Origin: Salvelinus alpinus
Lineage: Eukaryota; Chordata; Actinopteri; Salmoniformes; Salmonidae
Length of the DNA stretch: 64,000 nt
Direction of reading: 5' to 3'
Assembly (NCBI RefSeq): GCF_045679555.1
Contig: NC_092120.1
Coordinates: forward strand, 12,823,805-12,887,804
Shown here: piece by piece, positions 12,901-24,325 of the stretch
Layout of the letters: the number at the start of each line of letters is the position of its first letter
How positions within the stretch are numbered: position 1 is the first letter of the stretch
The notes under the pieces: generated by a model
What the model saw: the letters and a program-made list of their open reading frames with translations, nothing else
The model's database searches: none
What the model was told of the DNA's origin: nothing
Position numbers and translations under genes: made by a program

Positions 12901-15900
12901 TAACAGGGTTGAGATGTGCAGCGAGTGGCTGGATATAGGTTACTGTTGGTGACTTGGGTTAATACAGACCTAGGCAAAGTGAGTAACAGGGCTGAGATAG
13001 TAAGGCAACAGGGATGAGGAGTTTTGGCAAAGAAACTGGGGTCTATGACGAACAAATAGGGCAATTAAGGCTAGGATAAAGGTGTATCGGTAGTTGATTG
13101 TATAAATATTAGGGTACTGACATGTGTATGTTAGGGTTAGGGCATGGGGGTAACTGGGCTGGGGTGTGTGGGTAATTGGGTTTAGGTGTGTTGGTAAGTG
13201 GACTGAAGTATATAGATATTGGGGCTGAGGAACAGGGGTAATTGTCAGTTATTTTTTTACATACTTCCAATCAACAACAAATAAAAAAGCTATATGGGTT
13301 ACATGTTAGAGTTACTAATGGCATAAGATTTTCATAGTGGCATGTAAGGCAAAAATTGGTTCACAAATGGGTTGCAATTAATGGATATGTATGTGTATTC
13401 CTTTCTATTCCCCACAGAGAAAAAAGAAGATGAAACAGCATATGCTGAAGTAAAGGCTAAGGGAAGTGCAGTCACTCAACAAAATCCTGCCACAGCAGGT
13501 GTGTTTGAGAGATAGGGCTAGATTCAATCCGGACTGTGGAAGATCTGAGTTATAGCATGATTAGTCTCTCTAGAGATCTGGGTTGCATCCTACAATTTTC
13601 AAATGTTCCGGATTAACACTGTCTGTCTGTACGTAATAGAACGTCAGTTTGCATAGAGGATGTCACTGCCTATGTCACTACCTTATCCGCTTGAATAAAA
13701 TACAAAATAGTAGCTAGCAAGATGGAGATCACAGAGGTTATTTTTAATGATAGCATTTTGCAAGTGGCTAGTCATTTGTTTCAAAGCGCAAAGTTCTGAC
13801 ATGCTTCCGTGGTCCGGATTGAATCTACGCCATAATCAAATGATCCACCTTTTATTGTTCAATTATTAGATTTCATCAGCTGATGGAATAACACTTACCA
13901 TTAAATGTATATTCTTATTCTAACAGTATGGTTATAATAACATGACTCTTATCTTTGCTATTCCTAGTGGATGAGAAGTCTGCTCTCCACTCTCAACCCT
14001 TTCGAGGAGTGGCAGTGTGTTTGGGGCTTCTTTGTGCACTCTTAGTTTCAGCCATTATAGGCCTCTGTGTCTACTGTGAGTATGTGGATCATAAAGTATT
14101 ATGGATTTTGGAGGGGTGTAGGATGACATCATAGAGTAAACATGTCCTTCTCTCTCCATAGTCAGCACTGCTCTCTCAGAGCACAACACAAAGTTGGTGG
14201 GGGAACTGGCGGCCAATCAGGACCTAATGAATCTCAATAGCAATCTGAGTACAGCCAATCACATTTTGCAGAGTGATTACACCAATGTCAGCACTACAAA
14301 CCGACGTTTAGCGGCTGAGAAAGAAAATGTGTCAAGAGAGAGGGATAGACTGAACTGGAATCTTCAGTTAATTTTTCAGTTTGATGACTTTCCTGTCAAG
14401 AAATATTGTTCACAAAACGTTGGCACAGGAGGTAATCCCCTTTCTTGTACATTAAAATACATTACTTATTAGATATTACACTTAAAATGAATATACAGTA
14501 TTAACAAAACTAATTGTGTTTATATTGTAGCGTTAATACTGTAAATGTTTTATTGTTGTAGAGAGAGTGTGTAACTCTTGTCAAGATGGCTGGATGTTGT
14601 TCCAATCTAGTTGTTACCTGATTGTGCAACCTGACACTCAATGGAAGACCTGGACAGAAAGCCAACAATATTGCAAACAAGAAAAAGCTGATTTGCCTGT
14701 CATTGGCAGCCAAGCAGAACAGGTGGGACACTGGTGCAAACAAGAGTTTAGAGCAGTGGTGTAAAGTACTTAGGTAAAAATACTTTAAAGTACTACTTAA
14801 GTCGTTTTTTGGGGTATCTATACTTTACTTTGACATTTACTTCACTACATTCCTTTAGAAAATATTATACTTTTTACTCCATACATTGTCCTTGACACCC
14901 AAACGTACTCATGACATTTACATTTAGTAGTACAGGAAAATGGTCCAATTCACACACTTATCAACAGAACATCCCTGGTCATCCCTATTGCCTCTGATCC
15001 GGCGAACTCACTAAGCACACATGCTTCGTTTTCAAATGATGTCTGAATGTTGGAGTGTGTCTTTGGCTAGCCGTAAATTAAAAAAAACAAGAAAATGGTA
15101 CCGTCTGGTTTGCTTAATATAAGGAATTTGAAATGACTTACACTTTTACTTTAACTTTTGATACTTAAGTGTATTTTAGTAATTACATTTACTTTTGATA
15201 CTTAAGTTTATTTTAAACCAAATACTTTTAGACTTTTAGTCAAGTAGAATTTTACTGGGTGACTTTTACTTGAGTCATTTTCTATTAAGGTGTTAGGTTG
15301 AAATTACCAGAGTAAGAACTCGACGGACACTATGAAAGCTTAACCCAAGTGTATTCTTCCCAAAGGATCGAACAGCTGAATATACAAAAACATGTCAACA
15401 ATAGTAGTGGTATTTGTACCCCACTTTGGGTGGAGTCTCCTCCTTCTCGCTAAACATTGTATCTTTATTGCTAGGCAGGAAACTAAGTGATACGTGCAAT
15501 AAACGTTTCTTTCTCCCTTAAAGTGACCTGACCTGACCTCGACCCCCTTCATCACTAATCCATGGCTCTCTCCCCTTATCAATGCCTGGCACATGTGATC
15601 ACTTTCCCTACTCTCAGTACATTTACATTTACATTTAAGTCATTTAGCAGACGCTCTTATCCAGAGCGACTTACAAGAATAAATAGACTTACAGTACATT
15701 CCAAGATTAAATGCACCCACCATATACCTTCCCCCTACAGATAACCATTAACCTCTGGTGTAGCCCCTCGGCTATGGCACCCCTCAGGTATCTAGTATAA
15801 CTAATGATTAATAACATTTAAAGTTCAGAAATCCAAACCCATCAAAGGTATCTTCACTTGTACTCAAGTATAACGTGACAATTGGGTACTTTTTCCACCA

Positions 15901-16581
15901 CTGGTTTAGAGGGACAGATTCACTCAACCTTTAAGTCAATCAAACAATGAAAATGAATGAAAAGTGAAATAGGAACTAGATTAAAATGTGTAATAGCTAT
16001 GAACTCATGGTAAAGCAGTCATAACTAAAAGACAAAAGGACAAAGCCCATTAAAATGCTACTTCCTGTTGTGCTCTTTGTTATTTCTCATTTGGACCTGA
16101 TTACATCCATTAGATCCAACATTTACACACTGCCTCCTGAAAATGTGGATTACTATAAAATGTACCTTTTCCCTAACACTTAAGTTGTGGTTTCACTCAC
16201 TTCTCATTAAGGAATTCATTCATAACCACACTAAAGAATACTATGATGACTATCATGGGTATTGGATCGGTTTGACTGACAAAGCTGAAGACGGCAAATG
16301 GCTCTGGGTTAATGGAAGTCATCAGAATCTGACTGCTGGGTAAGGACATTTTATTCAGTGTAAACACAACAAAGAAGCATTGTTAAATCATTTTTTGACT
16401 CAGTAATTTATTTTCATTAATGGTGGTGTTCTCTTTTCACAGGTTTTGGAACAGTCAAACTGGGGGTGATTGCGTGTTAACTATCCCAAAGAATGCACCA
16501 TTGGCTAATTGGAAAGCTGAATCGTGTGACATGCAGAACTGTTGGATCTGTGAGAGTAGAGCATTAATATGGTCAGATTAA
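9992..16581 (+). CDS. Type II C-type lectin-like receptor with ITIM/ITSM-like tail (complete, 7 exons)
   Basis: Predicted single-pass immune receptor of 316 aa. Exons: 9992-10055, 13418-13498, 13968-14075, 14162-14431, 14562-14722, 16212-16339, 16443-16581; all junctions are GT-AG and in frame. The cytoplasmic tail (1-61) has L5-HYST-V10, an ITIM-like LxYxxV, and T28-AYAE-V33, which fits TxYxxV. A membrane segment lies at about 62-84, then a heptad-rich stalk (86-165) and a C-type lectin domain (178-316) with C178, C181, C192 and WIGL at 246-249. I see no EPN/QPD or WND calcium-site motif, so sugar binding of the classical kind is doubtful; it looks more like an NK-receptor-type or CD209/CLEC-like fish receptor. 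Intron 1 holds a LINE, intron 2 a MITE and intron 5 a hAT MITE. Exact orthology is unresolved. Confidence 0.85.
10580..12840 (+). mobile_element. Degraded non-LTR retrotransposon (L2/CR1/Rex-like) in lectin intron 1
   Basis: Frames broken by stops and shifts encode pieces of a LINE ORF2. An endonuclease-like start ([16 protein letters not shown], then SGSWLNDD) lies near 10940-11060. The reverse-transcriptase catalytic motif [11 protein letters not shown] is at about 12057-12090. The RT thumb/C-terminal part ([10 protein letters not shown] to [12 protein letters not shown]) ends near 12705. Most RT motifs ahead of FADD are missing, so an internal deletion is likely. The tail resembles a 3' end common in salmonid LINEs. 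It is not a host gene. Confidence 0.82.
13515..13831. mobile_element. Short TIR MITE (GGGCTAGATTCAATC family), copy 1
   Basis: The left end GGGCTAGATTCAATCCGGA is mirrored at the right by TCCGGATTGAATCTACGCC. The termini are flanked by a 3-bp ATA on each side. It has no coding capacity and lies in lectin intron 2. The ends resemble the element at 24736-24912. Confidence 0.7.
14754..15903. mobile_element. hAT-type MITE (CAGTGGTG ends), copy 1, in lectin intron 5
   Basis: It starts CAGTGGTGTAAAGTAC and ends in the complement of CAGTGGTGGAAAAAGTAC. A perfect 8-bp target duplication GTTTAGAG flanks it (14746-14753 and 15904-15911), which is typical of the hAT superfamily. It is about twice the length of copies 2 and 3 because a second element (15291-15844) sits inside it. 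No transposase frame is present. Confidence 0.88.
15291..15844 (+). mobile_element. Probable solo LTR nested in the hAT MITE
   Basis: This 554-bp insert is absent from MITE copies 2 and 3. It begins TGTTAGG and ends CCATCA, matching the TG...CA rule. The 4-bp AAGG lies on both sides (15287-15290, 15845-15848). A GCAATAAAC polyadenylation-type signal lies near 15500. It includes the widespread teleost motif CATTTAGCAGACGCTCTTAT. There are no internal genes, so a recombined solo LTR is the simplest reading. Confidence 0.6.
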
Positions 16582-17559
16582 ATTGCAGGAACACTCTCTT
16601 AAGAAGTATTCTCACATACTGAACTCATATATTATTGCATCTTCCTTTGAGAATTAAATTAGGTTTTATTCTTCTAATTGAAGGACCCCTGCATCTGCTT
16701 GTTGGGGTCAATTCAGATTCACTCAATTCAGGAAGTGATTTTAATATAGAATTCACAAAGCAAAACCATATTTGGCTGACGCAAACACAGGTTTGTTTTG
16801 TACGTTTTTTGAAATGTTAACAATCAACGATCTGTTTTAATGTAGCTTTGGTGAATTTAAAAAATAATGTTTAGTTTTGAGCTTTCATATAAATCAGACA
16901 CATTTTCTTTCATATCAATTATTTCATTATGACAATGAATTAGTGCTCTTATATTGTCTTATTGTATTATGTTCATACAGTTGTTTCTATGTTCACAATC
17001 AAAGATCAACTATATGTATAGTAGTGTTTTAGAATAACATTTGTTTTGGCCTTTCATAGATCAGAAATCATATAATATTCAGTTTACAAAGCAAAGCTAG
17101 ACTTGTCTTCCAAGATTTTCTTCCTTCAATTTTGAAACATCTTAGCATATGAAGTACAAGTTTAATATGTAGAATGGAAGTTTACATTTTTTTCTGAAAT
17201 CACTCAGTTTTATAACCTATGCAATACTTCTGCTAAATCGAAAGTTTTATGCACTAGATGAGATATTTATTTAAAGCGCCAATCAGCAATTGAAACAATA
17301 ACAAAGAATTTCTCGCCCCTGTTTTGGTAAAAAAGCTGAGGGATGGGGCTGGAGAAATGTAACCACTGTCAAGTTCATAGAAAGAGCTATGGGTGCAAGG
17401 ACTGACCATCCGTTATATAAACTTAATAGTTTTAACCATGTTATGAGGCTATATAGTGTTTGTTGACAATTACTTTGATTACAAACATTGGAAGAAATCA
17501 AGCTTATATTTTGGGTTGTGATGGAGAATGACAGTGGAACGAAGCTCATAAGGCATTTA
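16582..17559. other. Lectin 3' UTR and AT-rich intergenic sequence
   Basis: AT-rich sequence follows the lectin stop codon. Parts resemble 25040-25300 downstream of the second lectin copy, so it belongs to the duplicated unit. No coding sequence and no clear AATAAA were found. Confidence 0.5.
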
Positions 17560-18436
17560 CAATGCATTCGGAAGTATTCAGACCCGTTGAATTTTCTCCA
17601 CATTTTGTTACATTACAGCCTTATTCTACATTGTTTTTTCCCTCTCAAAAATCAACACACAACACCCCATAATGACAAAGCAAAAACAGGTCTTAGAATT
17701 TCAGGATCTCTCTGTACTTTGATCTGTTCATCTTTACCTCGATTTTGATTAGTCTCCCAGTCCCTGCTGCTGAAAAACATCCCCACAGCATGATGCTGTC
17801 ACCACCATACTCCCCTGTAGGGATGGTGCCAGGTTTCCTCCAGGCGTGACTCTTGGCATTCAGGTCAAACAGTTCAATCTTGGTTTCATCAGACCAGAGA
17901 ATCTTGTTTTGCATGGTCTGTGAGTCCTTTTGGCAAACTCCAAGTGGGCTGTCATGTGCCTTTTATTGAGGAGTGGCTTCTGTCTGGCCACTCTACCATA
18001 AAGGCCTGATTGGTGGAGTGCTGCAGAGATGGTTGTCCTTCTGGAAGTTCTTCCATCTCCACAGAGGAAATTTTAAGCTTTGTCAGATTGACCATCGCAT
18101 TATTGGTCACCTCCCTGACCAAGGCCCTTCTCCCCCGATTGCTTCGTTTGGCCGGGCAGCCAGCTCTAGGAAGTGTCTTGGTGGTTCCAAACTTCTTCCA
18201 TTTAAGAATGATGGAGGCCACTGCATTCTTCGGGACCTTCAATGCTGCAGACATTTTTTGGTACCCTTCCCCAGATCTGTGCCTCGACACAATCCTGTCT
18301 CGGAGCTCTACGGACAATTCCTTCGACCTCATGGCTTGGTTTTGCTCTGACATGCACTGTCAACTGTGGGACCTTATATACACAGGTGTGTGCCTTTCCA
18401 AATGGAAAGGCACAGGTGTGTGCCTTTCCATATCTG
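17560..18436 (-). mobile_element. Truncated Tc1-like transposon with broken transposase
   Basis: The left end reads CAATGCATTCGGAAGTATTC, a Tc1-type terminus known from fish. Minus-strand frames give the N-terminal helix-turn-helix part (SKELSVELRDRIVSRHRSGE, 18320-18260) and a catalytic-region piece (WSDETKIELF and GGDSIMLWGCFSAAGTG, about 17910-17760). The middle is shifted or lost. The expected right terminal repeat is missing where the sequence runs into lectin-flank DNA near 18436. Confidence 0.82.
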
Positions 18437-18779
18437 ATGTTGATATCACATTGTTTAAAACATCCATGTTGAGAATATTAACAATACAGAACCCCGTACA
18501 AGAATCGGCATATAAACACCAGTTTAAAAAATGATTTCTAATATCAATTCCACTATAAACCTCTATTGTTCAATTGCTGAAAGTCTATTGTTGACCGGAA
18601 ACAAAACACCCTTTTTTCATGGTTTTGCAAAAATTTCAGTTGAGTCCAGATTAAATATATCGTGTTTAATTTGATGGTTTAATTTGTCTATAAGATTAAC
18701 TGAACATTGGAGCTCTGCCACAAGCTGATCAATGGCTGATCTCTTTGCCTCTCCAACAATCTTGGGCAAGTCCTCATCA

Positions 18780-19017
18780 ATCTTGTTCCAAATTATTAGC
18801 ATTTTTTTTTGTATCTTTTATTTTAGGTTCCTCCTCCACTGTTCTCCCTTCCTTTCTCTCCTCTATTGCTGCATCCTGTTGCTTTTTCTTTTTTGGAGGA
18901 GAGTCCTCCACAGTTTTTGATTGGTTGGTTTCTTTACATTAGTGTGTTCCATCTCCACTGGATCCTCCTCTTTGTTCTTGGACGACTTCTTCTTTTTGAT
19001 ATTGGTGTCTGAGTCAG
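18780..19017 (-). pseudogene. Truncated gpatch4 last-exon fragment at the duplication junction
   Basis: The minus strand matches the Lys-rich 3' part of gpatch4 exon 6 (about 25610-25935), including the segments around EMEHT and TNQK, and then the shared 3' flank below 18780. Homology stops abruptly near 19017, where lectin upstream sequence begins. The fragment lacks the G-patch, has internal deletions and frame changes, and cannot encode a functional protein. It marks the breakpoint of the tandem duplication. Confidence 0.8.
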
Positions 19018-19851
19018 TCACTTGGAGAAACTCACAATTTGACTGACATTAATGTTTTGTAGAAGACTGTCTATGCAAATACATTTGCAATTATTTTATT
19101 AAATGTGTACACAATGGTTTTAGTTTATCTGATACACACATATCATGAGACTATTTTGTGTACAAAGTAAACAAATTGTTGTGGAGCTATTTTCTCTGAT
19201 CCATTATGACCTCATTACTACCCTCTGGTGACAGTATTTCAACATTGCAGCAGCCCACATCCACATTGCAGAAACCCTGCATCCATTCAAACTCTTAGTG
19301 TTGGCTCAATAGTGTACTGAAGATCTATTGCATTCATATGGGAAATGACTTAATATATCTATCTTAATATAACAGACAAATGGGAAAAGGATTACTACAT
19401 TTTCAGACATCTTAGCAAGTCAGGGCATTTCCTTGAACTTGTAACCAGTCAATGTGGCTCGGTCAACTTATTTTTTAAGAATCAACCAGTGACTGGAGGG
19501 TATAAGGAGGGAAAGGCAAGTCTTCAGAGATATGCTCACCTTAAAACAAGAGAGGAATGAAAGACAATCCTATTTCTGTTTCTGAACATAGTTATTTATG
19601 TTTCCCACAGCTTTACAGCTTTCCATATTGAGTACCACACAGCAATGTTACCATCATGACATGTAAACATACCCCTTTGAGTCAGATGTGTGAATCTGTA
19701 CAGTGAAATGTCTGTCTGTGAAGTAACCTCATCCCCAGGCTCAATTGCTACAGAGAGAGAGAGCCGGCTGGGTGGAGATTATCTGTGAGTAATTCATGCA
19801 GACCAGAGTCAACCCAGAAGTACTTATACAGATCCTATTGAAGATAATAAC

Positions 19852-20180
19852 AACAGTAGTCACACTTGTATAAATAGAGCGTACCCAAACAAGCTTCAGC
19901 CCAGCTTGAACAAAAAAAAGGGAATCAGGTGCTCGACTGAGGGACTTGAAAATCAAAAAAAGCCTTCCTCACCCCAGGACACTTCAACAGGTAAGTAAAT
20001 ACCTTTAAATAAACTGAAAAATAAAGAAAAAGCGCTTATGAAGGCGTCCAATGACGAAACATAAGCCTGTTCGAATTTTGCTTTAAATAAAACAGATCAA
20101 TACAGACAGAGAACTATTTTCCTGATAGTCACCTGTTGAAAAGTCCTGGAGTATGCTTTTTAACAGTAGTCACACATGTA
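19852..20180. repeat. Insertion upstream of lectin copy 2 with 19-bp direct repeats
   Basis: About 310 bp present upstream of copy 2 but absent at the matching place in copy 1. It is bounded by near-identical direct repeats AACAGTAGTCACACTTGTA (19852-19870) and the same with one change (20162-20180). The long direct repeat suggests a target duplication, but the insert has no poly-A tail or recognisable tRNA head, so its class is unknown. Confidence 0.55.
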
Positions 20181-21436
20181 TTTCAGACACCATTGGTTAT
20201 GACTTTCTTTTTATCTGAAGGATGCCAGAAGAGCTGCATTAATCCACAATGGTTTTAAAAAATCTAAAATGTTCTTCACCAAAAGCTGAGTCTCAGCATT
20301 TCTTTCTCTCTTCATCTATCTTACTCTTTTTTAGTGCATTTCTACCAATTAAGCTAATTCTTACTGCCAGACCTAGCACTAAAACGGTTTTATTTAAATC
20401 ACCATGTTTTTTAATCTTCAAATTGATGGATGCTTAAAGCAAGCGAGCCAGTTATGGCAGCTATTTAGTCCAGATTATTTTAATGTTTTATCAATTCTGT
20501 GTTGGAGAACATTGATGCCAAATGTATTGTAAATGAAGGTTTAATCAAGTACCTCTCTGTGACAAGTTACATTCTTACCACAGTAAAAACGAATGAAAGA
20601 AAAGAGACAAAGGAAGAACATACTCTATATGTTGAAGTAAAGGCGAGGGGGAGTGCACCAAGTCAACCTGGTCCTGCCACAGCATGTGTGTTAAATAAGA
20701 GATCAATATCCACCATTTATTGTTCAATTATTAGACTCCTTCGAATGATAGCATACTGTCAGATTCACTAATGAAGCATATTAAAATGTAACTATAATGC
20801 ACTCCTATCTTTGCTAATCCTAGTGGAGGAGGGCCCTGCTCCCCACTCTCAACCCTTTCGAGTAGTGGCAGTGTGTTTGGGGGTTCTTTGTGTCCTGTTT
20901 GCATCAGCCATTATACCTCTCTGTGTTTACTGTGAGTATGTGGATCATAAAGACAAAATAATATGACATTTGGAGAGGTGCAGGTTGAGTAAGTATGTCC
21001 TTCTCTCTCTCCACAGCCAACACTGCCCTCTCAGAGCACAACACAAATTTGTTGAGGGAACTGGAGCAGCTAACAGATGAGCATATATCCCTACTGGCAG
21101 CCAATCAGGACCTAATGAATCTCTACTGCAAGCTTAGTGTAGCCAATCAATTGCTTTTCAATTGCTGAAAACCAGCAATTGAAGGCAGAGAGGATGAACT
21201 TGTCAGGAGACAGGGATGGGCTCAATTGGACTCTTGGGGTCATATTTCAGTTGAAGACTTTCCCAGTTGATAACTACTGCCCATATAAAGATGCCAACAC
21301 CAAAGTTAAAGTTTCCATCCTAGTTAATATTTCCTCATTCATTTGAATTTTCTCATATGCTGATGGTCCAGAATGTATGTCACAGTGATGCTTTATGTTA
21401 CTTTAAAATGTCAAAAACACTATGTAGCTGATCGTA

Positions 21437-21592
21437 GTGGTCCTCTGTTGCCCAGTTGATAGAGCATGGCACTTGCAATGCCAGGATAGTGGGTTTGATT
21501 CCCAGGACCACTCATACAACAAATGTATACATGCATGACTGTAAGTCACTTTGGACAAAAGCATCTACTAAATGGTATATATTATTATATTA
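21437..21592 (+). mobile_element. HpaI-type tRNA-derived SINE
   Basis: A tRNA-like head with a GTTGATAGAGCATGG block (A-box position) and a GGGTTTGATTCCC block (B-box position) is followed by a body containing GACTGTAAGTCACTTTGGA and an ATATTATT-rich tail. This layout is that of the salmonid HpaI SINE. The head is too diverged to be a functional tRNA gene. Confidence 0.82.
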
Positions 21593-21905
21593 CTTTGCAT
21601 GTTTCATGTTGCACATATAGAGAGTGCAAACCTTGTCAAGTTGGCTGGATGCTGTTCCAATCCAGTTGTTACCTGTTTCTGCACATTAAAGTCCCCCTCT
21701 GTCACCTTTTGAGGATCTGGCAAGGAAGCAGACAGCACTGCAAAAACAACTATGCCGATTTGGTTGACATAGGCAGTCAAGAGGAACAGGTAGGACACTG
21801 CTACAGGTAAGTGCTTTAAGGGAGATTCACACAACCTTTAAAGGGTTACTCAAGCAATAAAAATGTACAAAAAGTGAAATAGGAACCATATTAAAATATG
21901 TGATA

Positions 21906-23551
21906 CAGTTGAAGTCAGAAGTTTACATACACCTTAGCCAAAAACATTTAAACTCAGTTTCACAATTCCTGACATTTAATCCAAGTAAAAATTCCATCTT
22001 AGGTCAGTTAGGATCACCACATTATTTTAAGAATGTGAAATGTCAGAATAATAGGGAGAATTATTTATTTCAGCTTTTATTTATTTCATAACATTCCCAG
22101 TGGGTCAGAAGTTTACATACACTCAATAGTATTTGGTAGCATTGCCTTTCAATTGTTTAACTTTTGAAAGGCAATCGTTTCGAGTAGCCTTCCACAAGCT
22201 TCCCACAATAAGTTGGGTGAATTTTGGCCCATTCCTCCTGACAGAGTTGGTGTAACAGTCAGGTTGGTTGGCCTCCTTGCTCGCACACGCTTTTTCAGTT
22301 CTGCCCACACATTTTCTATGGGCTTGAGGTCAGGACTTTCTGATGGCCACTCCAATACCTTGACTTTGTTGTCCTTAAGCCATTTTGCCACAACTTTGGA
22401 AGTATGCTTGGGGTCAATGTCCATTTGGAAGACCCATTTGCAACCAAGCTTTAACTTCCTGACTGATGTCTTGAGATGTTGCTTCAATATATCCACATAA
22501 TTTTCCTCCCTCATGATGCCATCTATTTTGTAAAGTGCACCAGTCCCTCCTGCAGCAAAGCACCTCCACAACATGATGCTGCCACCCCCGTGCTTCACGG
22601 TTGGGATTTTGTTCTTCGGCTTGCAAGCCTACAGCTTTTTCCTCCAAAAATAATGATGGTCATTATGGCCTAACAGTTATATTTTTGTTTCATCGGACCA
22701 GAGGACATTTCTCCAAAAAGTACGATCTTTGTCCCCATGTGCAGTTGCAAACCGTAGTCTGTCTTTTTAATGGAGGTTTTGGAACAGTGGCTTCTTCCTT
22801 GCTGAGCGGCCTTTCAGGTTATGTCGATTTAGGACTCGTTTTACCTTGGATATAGATACTTTTGAACGCTGTTTCCTCCAGCATCTTCACAAGGTCCTTT
22901 GCGGTTGTTCTGAGATTGATTTGCACTTTTCGCACCAAAGTACGTTCTCTAGTACGTCTAGGAGACAGAACGCGTCTCCTTCCTGAGCGGTATGACGGCT
23001 GCGTGGTCCCATGGTGTTTATACTTGCGTACTATTGTTTGTACAGATGAATGTGGTACCTTCAGGTGTTTGGAAATTGCTCCCAAGGATGAACCAGACTT
23101 ATGGAGGTCTACAAAAAAAAATTCTGAGGTCTTGGCTGATTTCTTTTGATTTTCCCATGATGTCAAGCAAAGAGGGACTGAGTTTGAAGGTAGGCCTTGA
23201 AATACATCCACAGGTACACCTCCAATTGACTCAAATGATGTCAATGAGCCAATCAGAAGCTTCTAAAGCCATGACATCATTTTCTGGAATATTCCAAGCT
23301 GTTTAAAGGCACAGTCAACGGAGTGTATGTAAACTTCTGACCCACTGGAATTGTGATACAGTTAAGTTAATTATAAGTGAAATAATCTGTCTGTAAACAA
23401 TTGTTGGAAAAATGACTTGTGTCATGCACAAAGTAGGTGTCCTAACCGACTTGCCAAAACTATAATTCGATAATAAGAGATTTGTGGAGTGGTTGAAAAA
23501 CGAGTTTTAATGACTCCAACCTAAGTTTATGTAAACTTCCGACTTCAACTG
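21906..23551 (-). mobile_element. Tc1-like transposon, copy 1 (inactive), in lectin-2 intron
   Basis: Terminal inverted repeats start CAGTTGAAGTCAGAAGTTTA and end CCGACTTCAACTG. The left TA target is at 21904-21905; the right one has become TT. Minus-strand frames give the DNA-binding region ([20 protein letters not shown], about 23120-23060) and the catalytic region ([17 protein letters not shown] through SPDLKPIENVWAELKK, 22600-22290). They are separated by a shift and deletion, so no intact transposase remains. Confidence 0.92.
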
Positions 23552-23810
23552 TTTATAGCTACTGTATGTTCAAGGAAACTCCCTCACAACATGAAGTTCA
23601 TTAACACTGCTACATCTGTGCTCTTTGTTATACAGTATGAAAGTGGTACTTCCTGTTGGCTCATTTTGTAGGCTAAGAATGGGCTTCAAATAAGACTTTT
23701 CTAACTTTCGGCTATGTGTCTTACTTCTTGAGCGTCAAATATTTTGATAAAAAGAATCGGGTATGAGCAAATCAATACATAAATACGAATAGAATTGTAT
23801 ATATATATTA

Positions 23811-24325
23811 TACACTGAGTGTACAAAACATTAGGAACACCTTCCTAATATTAAGTTGCACCCCCTTTGCCCTCAGAACAGCCTCAGTTTGTCAGGGCGT
23901 GGACTCTACAAGGTGTTCGAAAGCGTTCCACAGGGAAGCTGGCCCCATGTTGACAATGCTTCCCACAGTTGTGTCAAGTTGGCTGGATGTCCTTTGGTTG
24001 GTGGACCATTCTTGATACACACAGGAAGCTGTTGAGTATTCAAAAAAGAAGCAGCTTTGCAGTTCTTGACACACTCAAGCTGGTGCACCTGGCACCTACT
24101 ACCATACCCCATTCAAAGGCACTTCAAAAATAATGTCTTGCCCATTCACCCTCTGAATGGCACTCACTGTCCATGACTCAAGGCTTAACATCCTTCTTTA
24201 ACCTGTCTCCTCCCCTTCATCTAAAGTGGATTTACCAAGTGACATCAATAAGGGATCATAGCTTTCACCTGGTCAGTCTGTCATGGAAAGAGCAGGTGTT
24301 CCTAATGTTGTGTACACTCAGTGTA
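23811..24325. mobile_element. MITE with CACTGAGTGTACAAAACATT ends
   Basis: The left end TACACTGAGTGTACAAAACA is mirrored by TGTTGTGTACACTCAGTGTA at the right, extending over about 30 bp through AGGAACACCT. TA dinucleotides lie at both edges, as in Tc1/mariner-type MITEs. No transposase is encoded. It lies between exons 5 and 6 of the broken lectin. Confidence 0.8.

Noticed and set aside
17693-18353. Transposase frames as host genes
   Set aside because: They lie in a truncated Tc1-like element with frame breaks.
21437-21592. Possible tRNA gene
   Set aside because: The head has tRNA-like boxes but no full cloverleaf, and the attached body and tail identify a SINE.
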